Below are positions 11,801 through 22,260 of a stretch of 64,000 nt of DNA, one piece after another; position 1 is the first letter of the stretch, and every line of letters starts with the position of its first letter. Origin of the DNA: Lonicera japonica. Its lineage: Eukaryota > Streptophyta > Magnoliopsida > Dipsacales > Caprifoliaceae. The notes under the pieces are model-generated. The model had not been told where the DNA came from, searched no databases, and worked only from the letters and a program-made list of their open reading frames with translations. Location of the stretch: positions 74,068,851 to 74,132,850 of the forward strand of contig CM038471.1 of assembly GCA_021464415.1 (NCBI GenBank), given 5' to 3'. The position numbers were made by a program, and so were the translations under genes.

Positions 11801-13679
11801 GAATAAAGTAAGCAATTCTTCACTATATCTGCGGCCTGGGGGATGGGATTGTAGACTAAGGAATAGTTTTTGTTATTTGTTCTTGAGCCACTTGTGCCCA
11901 GTGGAAATTGCCCATCATCTCTCTCTATATATATGTATATATACTAGCTTACAATGCACACTCGAAGCATGTGCGATTGTTATAATATGAAGAGAATAAT
12001 TGATAAAAATGGTAAAGCAGTAGAAATCAAATATTTGATAGAGCCTCAGAAGCAGTTGAAATCCATCCTGGCTTTAGTATAGATATATCATTCATTCAAG
12101 TGTCAACATGTTTTAGTTGAATTGCAATTCGAAGACCTTTATGATCAATCTTCTTCGTAGTTGACTTTTTTGAAGAGTTCAAATTTAACAATAGCAAATA
12201 GACAAACCCTTTAAAGAAAATTTGTGATATTTAAGAACTCTTCCCCCCCCCCCCCCTCCCCCCCTCCCCCTCTCCCCTCTCTAGGATAGATACAAAATAG
12301 TAAGATGATGAGACCTCACTTTTTGTTAAAAAAAGAAAAAGAAAATCTCATAGAAATTTGTTATTTTTTCCTTGATTTCCCAATTTGGCAGTCAGATGCA
12401 CAATTTTGTTTCAAGCCTTTCTTTACCATTAGAACTTCTAGAATCCAGTTGTTCCATTACCTTTACGGAACAACCTATTTCTTGGTTTATACTGTGCCAA
12501 GCGTAAAAGTTTTTTTTTTTTTAACTTTCATCTCTTGTTTTGTAGGTTGCAGAAACTTCAACCTTTGCTGAAGATACTGCAGCCAAAAGTTGTTTTGGTA
12601 ATCATCTTCCCCCTATTTCTCTTTCTTTCTTTCTTTCTTTCTTTCTCCACCCCACCCCTTACCCCAAAAAAATATGAATACAACCATTACGACTGTTAGG
12701 AACCATCTCTCCAAAAGCTCCCATTAGGTGGTGGGCCAACAAGGGAATTGTCCTTTTCAACAGTAAAGGATGACGTGGTACAATGGATTGAATGAAAACC
12801 GTTGGTTAATGAAATCAACGGTTCAAATCACTTCAATAACTCGTTTGTGATTATCTAGCGCGCGCTGCATGCATGAAAAATCCTATCCCTTGCGTCAGAT
12901 CCGATGAGAGATTCCTTACGTCATTGTTAGAACCGTTGTAACGAATATTTACTCATCCACCCAATCTTATTTTCTGAATATTAAGCTTGAGGAAAAGTTT
13001 GGTTCAGTTTGAAATCATTTTCAACTCAATAGAAACCTATGTCACCCGTAACGAAACAGGTCCTTTAATTATATCTTGATGCTTACTGACATTTACTTTG
13101 CTTCTAACATTTTTTATGGTTTTATCGATTGCTTGTCTTTTATTTTTTCTCCTACTGCAATAGTCCCCGGAAATTTCAAGGCGGCATATTTCTTCTCTAA
13201 ACAATAAATTAGCGTTAGCTCATTTCACGGAAAACGAAACGCTGCGCATACCGAGCTTGAACAACTGTTCAGAGTTGGAAATTGCAGCAGAGTTGGCTTC
13301 ACAACTCAGTTGGATAAAGTTGAAAAAAGGGGACACAAAATTTGCAAGATTGAAAGGAGAACTCTTAATAGAATCAGGAAGACAGCGTTTGGTCCCCCAA
13401 AGCGAGCAATTAGATCCTTCAAAGCCGAGGCCGTTGTTATACTGGGGAACCCTCAATTCAGGAAGCCTTTTGACGGCATTACGGAAGATGGGACTCAATG
13501 TATCCATAGGGCGGGGTGATGGTGATGGTGGATCGGGGAATAATTGGTTTTTGCGTATATCTGAGCCAAACGTGGCCTTAATTGAAGTCAAAGAAAGAAA
13601 TACTGTTATTAGTACTGGTGATGAGAATTTGGCCTCGCTTATTTGTGAAGCTATTAGCAGCACTTTGAATGGCATTTGA
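5844..13679 (+). CDS. INTS9: Integrator complex subunit 9 (INTS9), 11 exons
   Basis: Exons: 5844-5852, 5977-6366, 6493-6707, 7361-7690, 8060-8270, 10503-10595, 10702-10793, 11469-11586, 11722-11807, 12546-12597, 13164-13679. They join in frame to 2112 nt (703 aa), the usual size of plant INTS9. The start gives MKF-TCLSEGGGFHFPPC, the conserved N-terminus of the family; the first coding exon has only three codons. A metallo-beta-lactamase fold (about 1-210) is followed by a beta-CASP region (about 220-400) and a C-terminal part, the last 172 codons all in exon 11. Where catalytic relatives have the HxHxDH zinc motif, this protein reads ISSQMGM (about residue 111), so it should be catalytically dead, as known for INTS9. 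INTS9 pairs with the INTS11/CPSF73-like endonuclease in snRNA 3'-end processing in the nucleus. Introns hold a Stowaway MITE, a LINE, a Helitron and a poly-C tract, all outside exons. The model looks intact. Confidence 0.93.
7065..7305. repeat. Diverged interspersed repeat, copy 1 (INTS9 intron 3)
   Basis: The segment ending 'ttactaggtataatattgcacactgatcgagtgggccacaag' is homologous to 60213-60425 in a P450 intron (about 'ttactagatatcacattgcacatgcatcgagtgcgccacc'). The upstream halves also align loosely, including a 'gaacccatgacc' versus 'aacccgtgaac' block. Read on the minus strand, that block resembles a Pol III B box (GGTTCAAATTTC), so a tRNA-derived SINE is possible but unproven. Confidence 0.4.
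7776..7993. mobile_element. Stowaway-like (Tc1/mariner) MITE in INTS9 intron 4
   Basis: A 218-bp element bounded by TA on both sides (7774-7775 and 7994-7995). The left terminus, CTCCTCCGTTTGAAAAGA, and the right terminus, TTTGAGACTGAGGGAG, are inverted copies of the CTCCCTCCGT family motif typical of Stowaway elements. No coding capacity. It lies between exons 4 and 5, 66 bp before exon 5. Relatives are at 56309-56527 and about 62711-62915. Confidence 0.75.
8741..9960 (-). mobile_element. 5'-truncated LINE retrotransposon in INTS9 intron 5
   Basis: Inserted in antisense to INTS9 between exons 5 and 6. On the minus strand it encodes the C-terminal end of a plant LINE ORF2 and ends in a poly-A tail, visible as a T-run at about 8745-8754 followed by GATAAGAAACGAAAG. 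Everything upstream, including the reverse transcriptase core and endonuclease, is absent, as expected for 5' truncation during target-primed reverse transcription. The 5' junction is not sharp; it lies somewhere in 9860-9960, where a short duplicated 'catgatggggtttgaac'-type sequence occurs. I could not identify a target duplication. Confidence 0.8.
8886..9956 (-). pseudogene. LINE ORF2 C-terminal fragment with zf-RVT domain
   Basis: One continuous minus-strand frame, broken by a single TGA at about 9597-9599. The upstream part has VGNGERIRYWEDSWVGDNPF, typical of the segment after the LINE reverse transcriptase. The downstream part contains the reverse-transcriptase zinc-binding (zf-RVT) region: FIWKGKVPSKVKVFAWL, then CxxGFEGIDHILLHC and a conserved AAAWAIWLERNKKVF stretch. 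The TGA falls where relatives have a tryptophan (YS-W-NLSFRR context), so a point nonsense mutation is likely. It is a dead fragment and not part of the host gene. Confidence 0.85.
11944..12083 (-). mobile_element. Short non-autonomous Helitron in INTS9 intron 9
   Basis: Read on the minus strand, the element begins TCTATACTAAAGCCAGG at 12083 and ends in AGCTAG at 11944. The end is preceded by a GC-rich hairpin (GCACA...TGTGC, about 11957-11975). The host bases are A before the 5' TC and T after the 3' CTAG, the classic Helitron A/T insertion site with no target duplication. At 140 bp it has no coding capacity. The 5' end nearly matches that of the larger Helitron at 34681. Confidence 0.6.
12243..12283. 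repeat. Poly-C tract (G-quadruplex-prone on the minus strand)
   Basis: Runs of 14, 7, 5 and 4 cytosines are separated by single T or TCT, followed by a CT-rich stretch. Four or more G-runs on the minus strand within about 35 bp meet the usual G-quadruplex pattern; the plus strand could form an i-motif. It lies in INTS9 intron 9, about 260 bp before exon 10. Length may be unreliable because homopolymers are prone to sequencing error. Confidence 0.8.
12694..12990. repeat. LTR-like fragment in INTS9 intron 10
   Basis: Begins TGTTAGGAACCATCTCTCC, nearly the same as the LTR terminus at 18404, where a primer-binding complement adjoins it. This suggests a solo or truncated LTR of the same family. 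The other end and a target duplication were not found. Confidence 0.35.
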
Positions 13680-15455
13680 TAGAAGGGAGATTTCTTATCC
13701 TTTTTTATTTAATTTTTACTGGTTTTCCTAGCCAAACAATGCCTTGATTTTCTGTATTATACTTTCATTTTGAATTAAGAGTTTTAACTTTTATAATGTT
13801 TAAAGAAAAAAAGTAGAATTTTAATTTAATCAGTGGTTAAAAATAACATTTTTTTCATCATTGTTAAAAAGAGTACGTTAATTACATCATAACAATATTA
13901 AACTCTTTATTTCAGACTAGGAGACGTTTGGAAAAAAAAAACATTCATGTTCAAGTTTTAATGAAAAGTATTTAAAGAAAAGTTAAGGTTTTATACAGAT
14001 TCCTCTTTGCCTTATCAAGCAACTTATTTATATTTATTAAATATAAATTCTGTTCGATAGCTTTTGAAATGTGTTTTAAACATATTTGTTTGTTTCTGTT
14101 GTATTGATGGAAACAACATAAAAATTTTATTACAAAAAAAGTTATAAACCAAAAGGTAAACACCTTTGAAATTTGAAAAAGAAATTATAGAGAAAATAAG
14201 GTGGAGTTGGAATTTGAGACATTGTTGAATAGACCTAATAATTATCTTGCAATGTCGTATTCTACGTCATTATTTATGGTTATATTAAAGAGTATTCTGT
14301 TTAAACTTGATTTCAATGCATTTCAAGTAGTATTTTAATTTCTCTCCGAGTCATAGTTGCGTTGAAAATGTTATGCGACTAATCTAACATTCTCTTTAAC
14401 TACAATAATAATAAAAAATCCCAATTTTTTCCGTAGTTTGAGATTCAAATTCAGAATCTTTATTTAAATATGCAATACACACCAATTTGTTGGTGCGGAG
14501 AAGGTGGAAAACAACCGGATAAAAGAACCTTTTGAAGGATAACGTTGTTCATGTGATTGGACCAAGAGTAAAGGAAAAAACTAAAAAATGCGTACCTGAA
14601 TGTAAGTTTCCTTTTTTATTTTCCAATTACCGAAAAGAAAATCTCTCTTTAAAGATACATTTTAGTTGTTTTTTCCTAGATGGATCCGTGTTTGCAAGAG
14701 ACAGGGATGAAAGTGGGGGGATTCAAACTTGTTTTTATGAAGATATCTTTTTTTAAGCCACTGGATAACTTAAGCAAATCTACGATTTATATACGTTAAA
14801 AGTATTATTGACAAGAAAAAATGCAGTGTATAAGCTTAACGACATGGCTTATATCTCTTGGAAAAAGGAGTTTAAAATTGGAATCTTATTATAGTATAGC
14901 TTGATCCTCCATTAAAAATGTTACTTGCTACGAAAACAAGATCATCTTGTGACGCAATGGTAAAAATAGAGAAATACTAAATATCAAAAAAATTATAAAA
15001 AGTTAATCCACAAATACACTTGGCATTGATGTGTTGATTTGGAACCTACCACTCATTGCATCACTTGATTCACTTTAACCAAATGAGTGTCAAATGGGTT
15101 TGCAGATAAACTTTTTTGTGTGTTTAGCATTTCTAATAAAATTTGTTTTCCCCTCAACCCAAACCATAGGTTTTATTCAAGTATGTAGCTCTTCCAAACA
15201 ATAAATAAATAAAAAATAATTGTTTAGGACAATCAGGATCCCGATTCAAGTCCAGTGCTAAAGGCAATTGTCAAAATCAGGAAGATTCGCACCAAGGATG
15301 CGGTATGAGTTTATTTATTTATTATTTTAGTAAAAGGAATAGACATTGACTTATACCTCCATTTTCCTTTTTGAAAATAAAAAGTAAAAATATTTCTTAG
15401 GATAACAATGACAATATAAGTTAACAATAATAGTTTGGCTAACAATAGACAGATA
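13680..15455. other. Intergenic region after INTS9
   Basis: The first ~100 bp should hold the INTS9 3' UTR and poly-A site. The rest is AT-rich with no recognisable gene, transposon termini or RNA. Confidence 0.6.
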
Positions 15456-15529
15456 GCTGGAATAGCTCAGTTGGCTAGAGCGTGTGGCTGTTAACCACAA
15501 GGTCGGAGGTTCAAGCCCTCCTTCTAGCG
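15456..15529 (+). tRNA. trnN-GUU: tRNA-Asn (anticodon GTT)
   Basis: A 74-nt sequence folds into a full cloverleaf. The 7-bp acceptor stem GCTGGAA/TTCTAGC has one G-T pair, the anticodon loop is CTGTTAA (GTT, asparagine), and the T arm is GGAGG-TTCAAGC-CCTCC. The discriminator is G and CCA is not encoded, as in nuclear tRNA genes. The A box (TAGCTCAGTTGG) and B box (GGTTCAAGCCC) are intact. A TTTT tract at 15530-15533 is the likely Pol III stop. There is no intron. It lies 74 bp before the hAT insertion. Confidence 0.93.
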
Positions 15530-15603
15530 TTTTAATTTTTGTAGCATTTTTCATTCATTAGTAAAGGTACAATTTTGTTCATCACATTTATACTTTTACC
15601 AGA

Positions 15604-17717
15604 CAAGGGCGGATCCAGGATTCTTCGAAGGGGTGGGCTGTTACTAAAGTAAAAAATCATAACAAAATAAAATATATTTTTTCATTTATAATATTAAGAA
15701 ATTTTTACATCAAAGCATATTAAAACGACAAAAATACCTATCGAAGTTGCGCCCGACGTGTCTTTAAAGTTTCAAACTCATCAATTACCGAATCTATATC
15801 AATACTCAATGTGAGGTCCCGTTCAATGTAAAGAGTTAAGCAATTAGCAAGAAATTCATCACCCATTGAGTTGCGAATCGCCGTTTTAACATGCTTCATA
15901 CCTGAGAATGCCCTTTCTGTAGTCGCAGTGGAAACGGGAAGAGTCAACACAAGACGAATCAATCTATCAACCAAAGTGTAATGCTCGGACTTTCTTCTCA
16001 CAACTAGTTCTCGACATAAATCAGTAAGAGTGGAAATTTTCTGAAACTCGAAATCAGAAGCAACATCAAGCTTGAAATGCATCAATTCAAATCTCAAAGC
16101 ATGAATATCTTGAGTAGTGAAATCTCGAGGATAAAATTTTTCCGCTAAAGTGCAAATATTATCCTCATTAAATGATTTAAAAGAATCACTAGGATCTAAA
16201 GACAAGCTAAGGGTAAGAAGTTCCACAACCTGTTCATTGAATCTATGATCTAACTCCATCAATTGAAAATCTATTGCTGAGTTGAATATATCAAAATGAT
16301 AATGATGTTCAACTGTAATATGATCTTGTTGTTGACAATGGCGACCTGTACCCTCTTCGTAAGTAGCACTCATATTAGGCACATTAACATTATGTTTACA
16401 GCAAAAGGATATCACATTTTCAAGGAAAGTATCCCAATCATCTTGTCTTAATTTTTGGAGAAGAACTTTTGTTGTTGAGACTAACTTCATAGCATTTAAA
16501 ATATCTAGAGACTTTCGGTTGATAAGGCCCCAAATTTATATAAACTCGCCTAACTTCATCTCTTTGATTAACGGGGTAGTCATGTATTTGAGCACGTAAA
16601 CCCGGATCCCGTTCAATAAGAGTGGAATTAAATTGTCTTGATTCAACTACTTGGGGTACAAAAGGAGGATGCAAATTAGGAGCAGGCGTGTGAATATTAG
16701 ACGTAGGAGTGTCCTCTTTTGATTGATCAACATCGTCTTTCTTTTTAAAGAATGACAACAGAGTTTTTCCTTTCTTTGATGGTGGTTGAGAATGTGCCAT
16801 TTTTATTAACCTATTAAAATAAATTCAAAATTTTAAAGTTAGATAGTTAATCTAAACAATTAAAGTTATGTTAATAATAGATTAACATATAACAATTAAC
16901 ATTTGCCAAGAATTAATAGTCTAATAAATAAATTTATATATAATATACATTAACTAGATCGAACAATAGTTAATAAATAAATTACATTACAACAATCAAT
17001 GAACACATGAATAATAAAATTATTTATTAATTATAAATTTATAATAATCTATTTGAAAGTTAAAGAAAAAACAAAAAAAAAAAAAACGAAATATATATGT
17101 AAACAGTGCACACATTACAATTTACAAATTTGCATAAATATTATATATATATATATATACACACACACACAATGTTATAAAACAAATAAACAAAACAAAT
17201 AAGCCAAAGTTAACATTTCTATCCTAATGCAATAATACTCGTGTACACACTACACAGTACACATATAAATATAAAATATATAATACAAATAACATATATA
17301 TATATATATATTATATATATAATATTATAACAAATAAATAAAAGAAGAAAACATGATTACATGAGTTTATATAAAATATGCTTACTTTATTTTATCAAAA
17401 GGAGGTTAAGGAGCAGAGGAAGATTCAAACAAACTTACAAAGATGATCAGAGGACCACCGACCACCACATGGTCCACATCCACTTTCTGTCGGAGTGTAG
17501 TCTGCTGTTTGTGGGAGCTGCGGCTGACTTCTTCTATTCTCTTTTCTTTTTGTTTTGTAAACTATTTCTATTAGCTTATTAGGTCAAGTGGAGGTATAGG
17601 CTGCCAGGTTGGCTGGGCTGACTTGAAAGGCTGGATTAAAAATACTAGTGCTCTAATTAATTTTTTTTTTTTGGGGTGGGCTTCAGCCCAGTTGGGCCCC
17701 CCCTGCCTACGCCCGTG
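15604..17717 (-). mobile_element. hAT transposon, internally deleted, with 8-bp target duplication
   Basis: A 2114-bp element with imperfect TIRs: left CAAGGGCGGATCCAGG, right (inverted) CACGGGCGTAGGCAGG. Perfect 8-bp duplications TTACCAGA flank it at 15596-15603 and 17718-17725. On the minus strand it carries two pieces of a TTF-type/hAT transposase. The terminal 0.8 kb (16801-17580) is extremely AT-rich with TA and CA microsatellites. It is a deletion derivative of a formerly autonomous element. Its TIR core resembles those of the short elements at 30596, 41944 and 50415. Confidence 0.9.
15738..16800 (-). pseudogene. hAT (TTF-type/DUF4371 family) transposase remnant
   Basis: The N-terminal part (16800 down to about 16500) starts MAHSQPPSKKGKTLLSFF and reaches VYINLGPYQPKVSRYF, the start of the TTF-type zinc-finger region. 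The C-terminal part (about 16490 to 15738, 250 aa) contains the hAT dimerisation region: LVLTLPVSTATTERAFSGMK, then the SMGDEFLANCLTLYIE block. Between them the zinc finger, DUF4371 and catalytic core are missing, and the junction near 16490 shifts the frame. Intact relatives are about 700-800 aa; only about 350 codons remain. It cannot encode active transposase. It may have left a source for short non-autonomous elements. Confidence 0.85.
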
Positions 17718-17725
17718 TTACCAGA

Positions 17726-18110
17726 CCTTTCATATGCACTCATTCCTTCCAACTAACTATGCTGTTGGGACCAGTTTTTTGCCAACAAGATGGAAGTTTG
17801 TCTTGGCTTCCATTACTAATCTTGACTTTGACAATGAGTTGTTTCTCCATGACAGAAAGAATAGGAAAATTTACGGGGCAAAGATGATGTTTATGTGTTT
17901 TGTTTACAGCGTTTTGCTGCTTCTCAAACCACCACATATACATAAATTCAGTCTCACAAGTAATTGTGCTCGTTTGTTTCTAGACCTTTATGTCGATGGT
18001 TGGGATTCTACTGCGATAAAGCATGGTGTTGAAGAACTGAATCTTGAGATTAATGATCTCATAGACAAACTATTTATCAAGATTTACAAAACGAGATTTA
18101 TTGTGAGTAT
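17726..18110 (+). pseudogene. F-box/LRR pseudogene (duplicate of the gene at 23420-24660)
   Basis: Directly after the hAT target duplication the sequence resumes as a decayed F-box coding region. The frame NYAVGTSFLPTRWKFVLASI matches KYAVRTGILSTRWKYLWASI of the intact gene. Further blocks FVYSVLLLLKPP and GVEELNLEIND also match. The start codon and N-terminal half of the F-box are gone, homology stops at about 18065, and the LRR part is absent. The hAT insertion occupies the place of the missing 5' part. Conserved blocks show gene origin, but the structure is non-functional. Confidence 0.8.
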
Positions 18111-18391
18111 AAATTACATATTACAAAATTCAAGAGAAAATTATATAAAATAACATAACTTGTGCTTCTTTTTGTTTTTGATCCAGAAAAGTTTAGGTGA
18201 GCGAAGGTTTTCTCAATCCAAGGTCAGGGGATGCCATCAAACTCAATGAGCATGTACAGTGGTTCTTATAAATCACCCACTAAGAAGAATTGTAAAGTTT
18301 GTGGAAAGCAGACGGGAACAAACAAACTTCGGATTAACAGATGGGAGATAGAGGTGCCAAAGCTCGAAACTTGTATTTCCCAAAAAACCAA

Positions 18392-18490
18392 GCTCTGATA
18401 CCATGTTAGGAACCATGTCTCCCAAAAGCTTAAGTTATTAGGAGAATGAACCGTAATTAATATCATACTTAACAATGTTACCTCGTTAGT
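18392..18490 (-). repeat. LTR end with primer-binding site inside the duplicated block
   Basis: 18392-18403 reads GCTCTGATACCA, the complement of the plant initiator-Met primer-binding sequence. It is followed at 18404 by TGTTAGGAACCATGTCTCC, the inverted end of an LTR, so this is a minus-strand LTR-retrotransposon fragment. It lies between the F-box pseudogene and the resumed homology at about 18600, in place of the missing LRR part of the duplicate. Confidence 0.5.
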
Positions 18491-18533
18491 CTTTTCAAAA
18501 TTTGCATTTGAATTTACAAAGATACCGTTGCAA

Positions 18534-18556
18534 CATATATATATATATATATATGT
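18534..18556. repeat. (TA)n microsatellite
   Basis: About 11 uninterrupted TA units. Similar TA runs occur at about 8657-8676, 17143-17158, 23238-23260 and 32041-32061. Confidence 0.8.
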
Positions 18557-18599
18557 ATTCTTCATTTCAAAATTTATGTAAAAATGAGTCAAAACATAT

Positions 18600-19260
18600 A
18601 AAGTTTTGGAGAGAAGTTTGTTCTTTTGAAAAGGGTGTTAGCAATGCCATTTTCTTTGGGTGTTTTTGTTAAGGGCAAGCCAATTTTTAATCCTGTACTT
18701 TTATCGAGAGTTGTTCCGCGGTCCTAGGGGGAGGAGTTTGCATTTAGTTATAGTATGATTCAGGCATTATCTTCTGCATTGTATTAAAAGTAAACATGCG
18801 CAAAAGTTTGTTAATTAGTGCGCACTGAAGTTAGGAATAATGTTTTTGAGTCTTTAACATGGAATAGATAAAATGTGGTGGAAAAACAACCATCTAGCTA
18901 GTTATTGTAAATTTATAGAAAGATCCAAATTCTTTGAAATTTTGGAATTCGGTGGTGATTTGAAGTGAAGAAGAGGTTAGAGGTTGGGTTGGAAGAAATG
19001 ATGCTTGTGAAGATTTGGTAGTACGTATGATCCGTGTGCCTGTGCTTAATTTTCTGGAGGGATTTGAACGTTTGATGAGATGTATTTTTGTGCAAAGGAC
19101 TGAACGGAAAAGGAATCATGGGGATTTAGTTAAGTAGGATAGAGTGTCCAAATTGAAGGAAATAGTCGGGAATTTGTTTCCATGGTTAAGGTTTTCGTAG
19201 GATATGGTAATAGACGTTTCCACTTGAACAAAACTATAGCATTGAATTACTAGAAGTATC
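18600..19260. repeat. Duplicated downstream flank of the F-box gene (degenerate copy)
   Basis: Collinear, diverged matches to 25190-26330. Paired blocks include GTGTTAGCAATGCCATTTTC (vs 25206-25231), 'ttgagtctttaa...atgtggtagaaaaa', AAGATCCAAATTCTTT, GTTGGAAGAAATGATG, AAAAGGAATCATGGGGATTT, and 'gggaatttgtttccatg' through 'cacttgaaca...ctatagcattga'. Together with the pseudogene this shows an old segmental duplication of about 1.5 kb, now shortened. Confidence 0.75.
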
Positions 19261-22079
19261 AAGGATGTAGCCATAAATTATTTTGAGTGTGGCAATAAAA
19301 TAACATAAGAAACAAATTTAAATCCTTGATTCATGATGTTGTCATGAGCACGATTGCAATCATCCCTGAGTTGACGATTTCATATTATATTTTAAAATCA
19401 TTTCGTAATAGTCTCATTATTTGTTCATATACTAATTGATTTTCTATGTACACAACCATGTATCATTCATCCACAATGTCATTAGTAAAGATGTTTTTGT
19501 AATATTAATGACAGAAGAAACACAAATTTTCATCAGTAAATGAATACATTATATGATGAAAAATTGTTTTGTCATAAATAATAGAGACAAAAATGGGTTT
19601 CAGACACTAATTTAATAATTTGTTGTAATGGGTGCAATGTAAAGTGTAAACGTCGATGAAAAAAGATGGAGATATGGGTTTTTGGCAAATGTTAAATTAG
19701 TTTATCTTAAGGAAAATGTTTTTCTCACTTACAAATTTTTTCACATATTCTTACTGAATGTATTAAATGAGTTGTACCCTTGTTGTATCTTACAGAGGTA
19801 CAATATATATAATACATGCCAGTAAAAATAAGTGGTAAGAATACCTGATAACCCTATCATTGCTCTTATGTTAATTATAATTTGAATAATGCTATCAGTA
19901 CTCTAAATGGATACTTTAACCGTTCTAAACTATTTTTAGTTGTAATTTACATGTTTCTTTTTCAATACTTTAATATACTAAGGCTACTTTTTAGAGTACT
20001 AATAATCATACCTAATATTTTTTACAATTATATTTTCAATTAAATAACAGCTAAATCCTATATAATGTTTTAATATTATATATATAAAAAAAATTAGGAA
20101 AGTTAAGTGTGGTTTGAACTCCAGTAGACTTACATTGGCTCCGTACTTGAAAAGTAATAGTTACATGTGAAAGTGTGGATTCCATGTTCTTTTGAATCTT
20201 CGTGGACTTCATTTTCAAGGGTCATTATTCATGAAATTAGATGGGTTCCTTTTTTCCCTTAATGATCTTATTTCAATTATTAAAAAATTATTGTGTTATT
20301 AGTTTTACATAGTCTTTTGTTTAAAGAGTGATGATAAAAATACACTTAAATTATAATCTTACTATCACATTATAATATTATACTAATATAATATTATATA
20401 TTAGTTCTAAATAATATTATATATAATGGTGAGGTTAGGCAAAAGCTAAACGAAGCTTTAGTTGGAAGGTGCCAACGGCATGATTTTACGACTTACTTTT
20501 ATAAATAATATATTTATCCTCATTTAACTTCATTTTATATATAGAAAATAATAATAAAGGACATTACATAAACGGTGGTTATAATAAAAGATATTCGTTT
20601 AAAATCATTAATTTAGAGAACAACTTTTTAATAAAGGATAAAATATTAATTATTTTATTATTTCTATTAATTATGTTGAATTTCAATACTACCTTTCTTA
20701 AAGATAAATACAAGAAAATAAATATATAATTAAATTCAAAATTAAATCAATAAAAATAATTTTGAACAAATTCAAACACATATTATAAGAAAATCAAACA
20801 ATAAGATAAATGGAAGAATTATTAAAAAAAAAGGTCAAATAAGAAAATGTCTCAAATTAAATAGACATACTATGAGAATGAAACTGCAAATATGTCTGAA
20901 GCACAATTCTCCCATATGTTATTGTAGTTGCGTTTTTCGCATCTTGTACTCAGTTATATTAGCTCATTAGACATTTTACAGTCAAGCATGTACTCAGACA
21001 TTTTGTTTATTGGTCACTCCATGTGTAGTTTGCACTTTTGTATTTTACACTTTTTGTACTAAGTCATATTAGCCTATTAGATACTGATCATGATGACAGA
21101 CATATTATACTTGACCATCCTTCATGGTCAGACATATTAGCTTAAAATGTAGGCAACATGCTCCTAGACATATTATTTGCTACTTGCACCTTATGTAGCT
21201 TGCACTTTTGTGTTTTACATTATTTATGTAAGACAAATTGTATTATAAGGTGAGTCACTTAACGCTGAAGTTCAACTAAAATTTTAAATTTTATTCACAC
21301 TCAATCAAGTTTAAATCTAAAAAAAATTAGATGTTGGAGTGGAATTTCTTTTATTAAGCTTGATATTGTGTTGAAATCATCAGAATTTTTGCTAATTGAA
21401 CTTTAGTTGCATTCAAACTGTAAAATATTCTCTAAAAAAAAAATTAGATAACACATATATTAAAGTATAAACTACATTCAAATTCTTCATTTTGATAAAT
21501 ATTAGACTTATCTTCAACTTTTAAAACTTCTTTCAAAGTAACAACTAGATTATTAAAGTATCACGATTCTATTGGCATCAAAATATACATGGACAAATTT
21601 CTTAAATCTAGGATTCTATTTTAAAATATGTATATTGCTTTAACTATATTTTAAGATGAAGCTCACCAAGATTTATAAATTTTAACTATTTAATATAAGT
21701 TATCAAAATACATAAATAATATCATATTGATTAATTTTAAACTTTAATAAAAACACGACATTGTTGTTCCAATATACACATCATATTCTTACAAAAAAAA
21801 AAAAAAACTATTGCCCTAAAACATTTAGACACATCTAAAGAAAAATGTTAATATTGTTTAATTTTCTTATCAACAAAATACAACTTTTTAATCTTTTGAC
21901 ATGGTTTCTTTGTAATTATGCTGCATCATTTTTACCATCGTCGGAACTTTGTCAACGCGTACCAATAGATAACAGTGGCATGGCCGTTTTTACCATCATT
22001 TGGTATGTGTGTATGTCGTTTCACTTGTGTGTTGTCGGAGGAAAAACCCTTATTTTAAAAATTTTTAAAAAAATGTTTG
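19261..22079. other. AT-rich intergenic DNA
   Basis: No protein or RNA gene recognised. Within 20920-21240 there are two related stretches about 160 bp apart: a 'tgtagtttgcacttttgtattttacac' type and a 'tgtagcttgcacttttgtgttttacat' type, both with 'agacatatta' blocks. They suggest an old internal duplication. The rest shows only short poly-A/T runs. Confidence 0.6.
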
Positions 22080-22260
22080 TTCCAAGTCTTCTTGCCTAAC
22101 ACTTGGGTAGGGTCAGGTTTACTTAGATCATATATATTATTATTTGATCCATGTATAAAAAAAAATTGTTTATTCCAAATCGTCGTGTCTAACACTTTGG
22201 TAGAGTCAGATTTAATTAAATTATATCCCTTATTATTTGATCCATGCATTATAATGTGGG
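22080..22260. repeat. Imperfect tandem duplication, period about 93 bp
   Basis: The unit starting TTCCAAGTCTTCTTGCCTAA at 22080 is repeated at 22173 as TTCCAAATCGTCGTGTCTAA. Both end in TTATTATTTGATCCATG. There are only two copies, with perhaps 80-85% identity by eye. Function unknown. Confidence 0.7.

Noticed and set aside
13220..13675. 151-codon minus-strand frame
   Set aside because: Antisense shadow of INTS9 exon 11.
15351..15554. Minus-strand frame of 67 codons over the tRNA
   Set aside because: It is the antisense of the tRNA-Asn gene, a well-known source of spurious frames (LEGGLEPPTLW).
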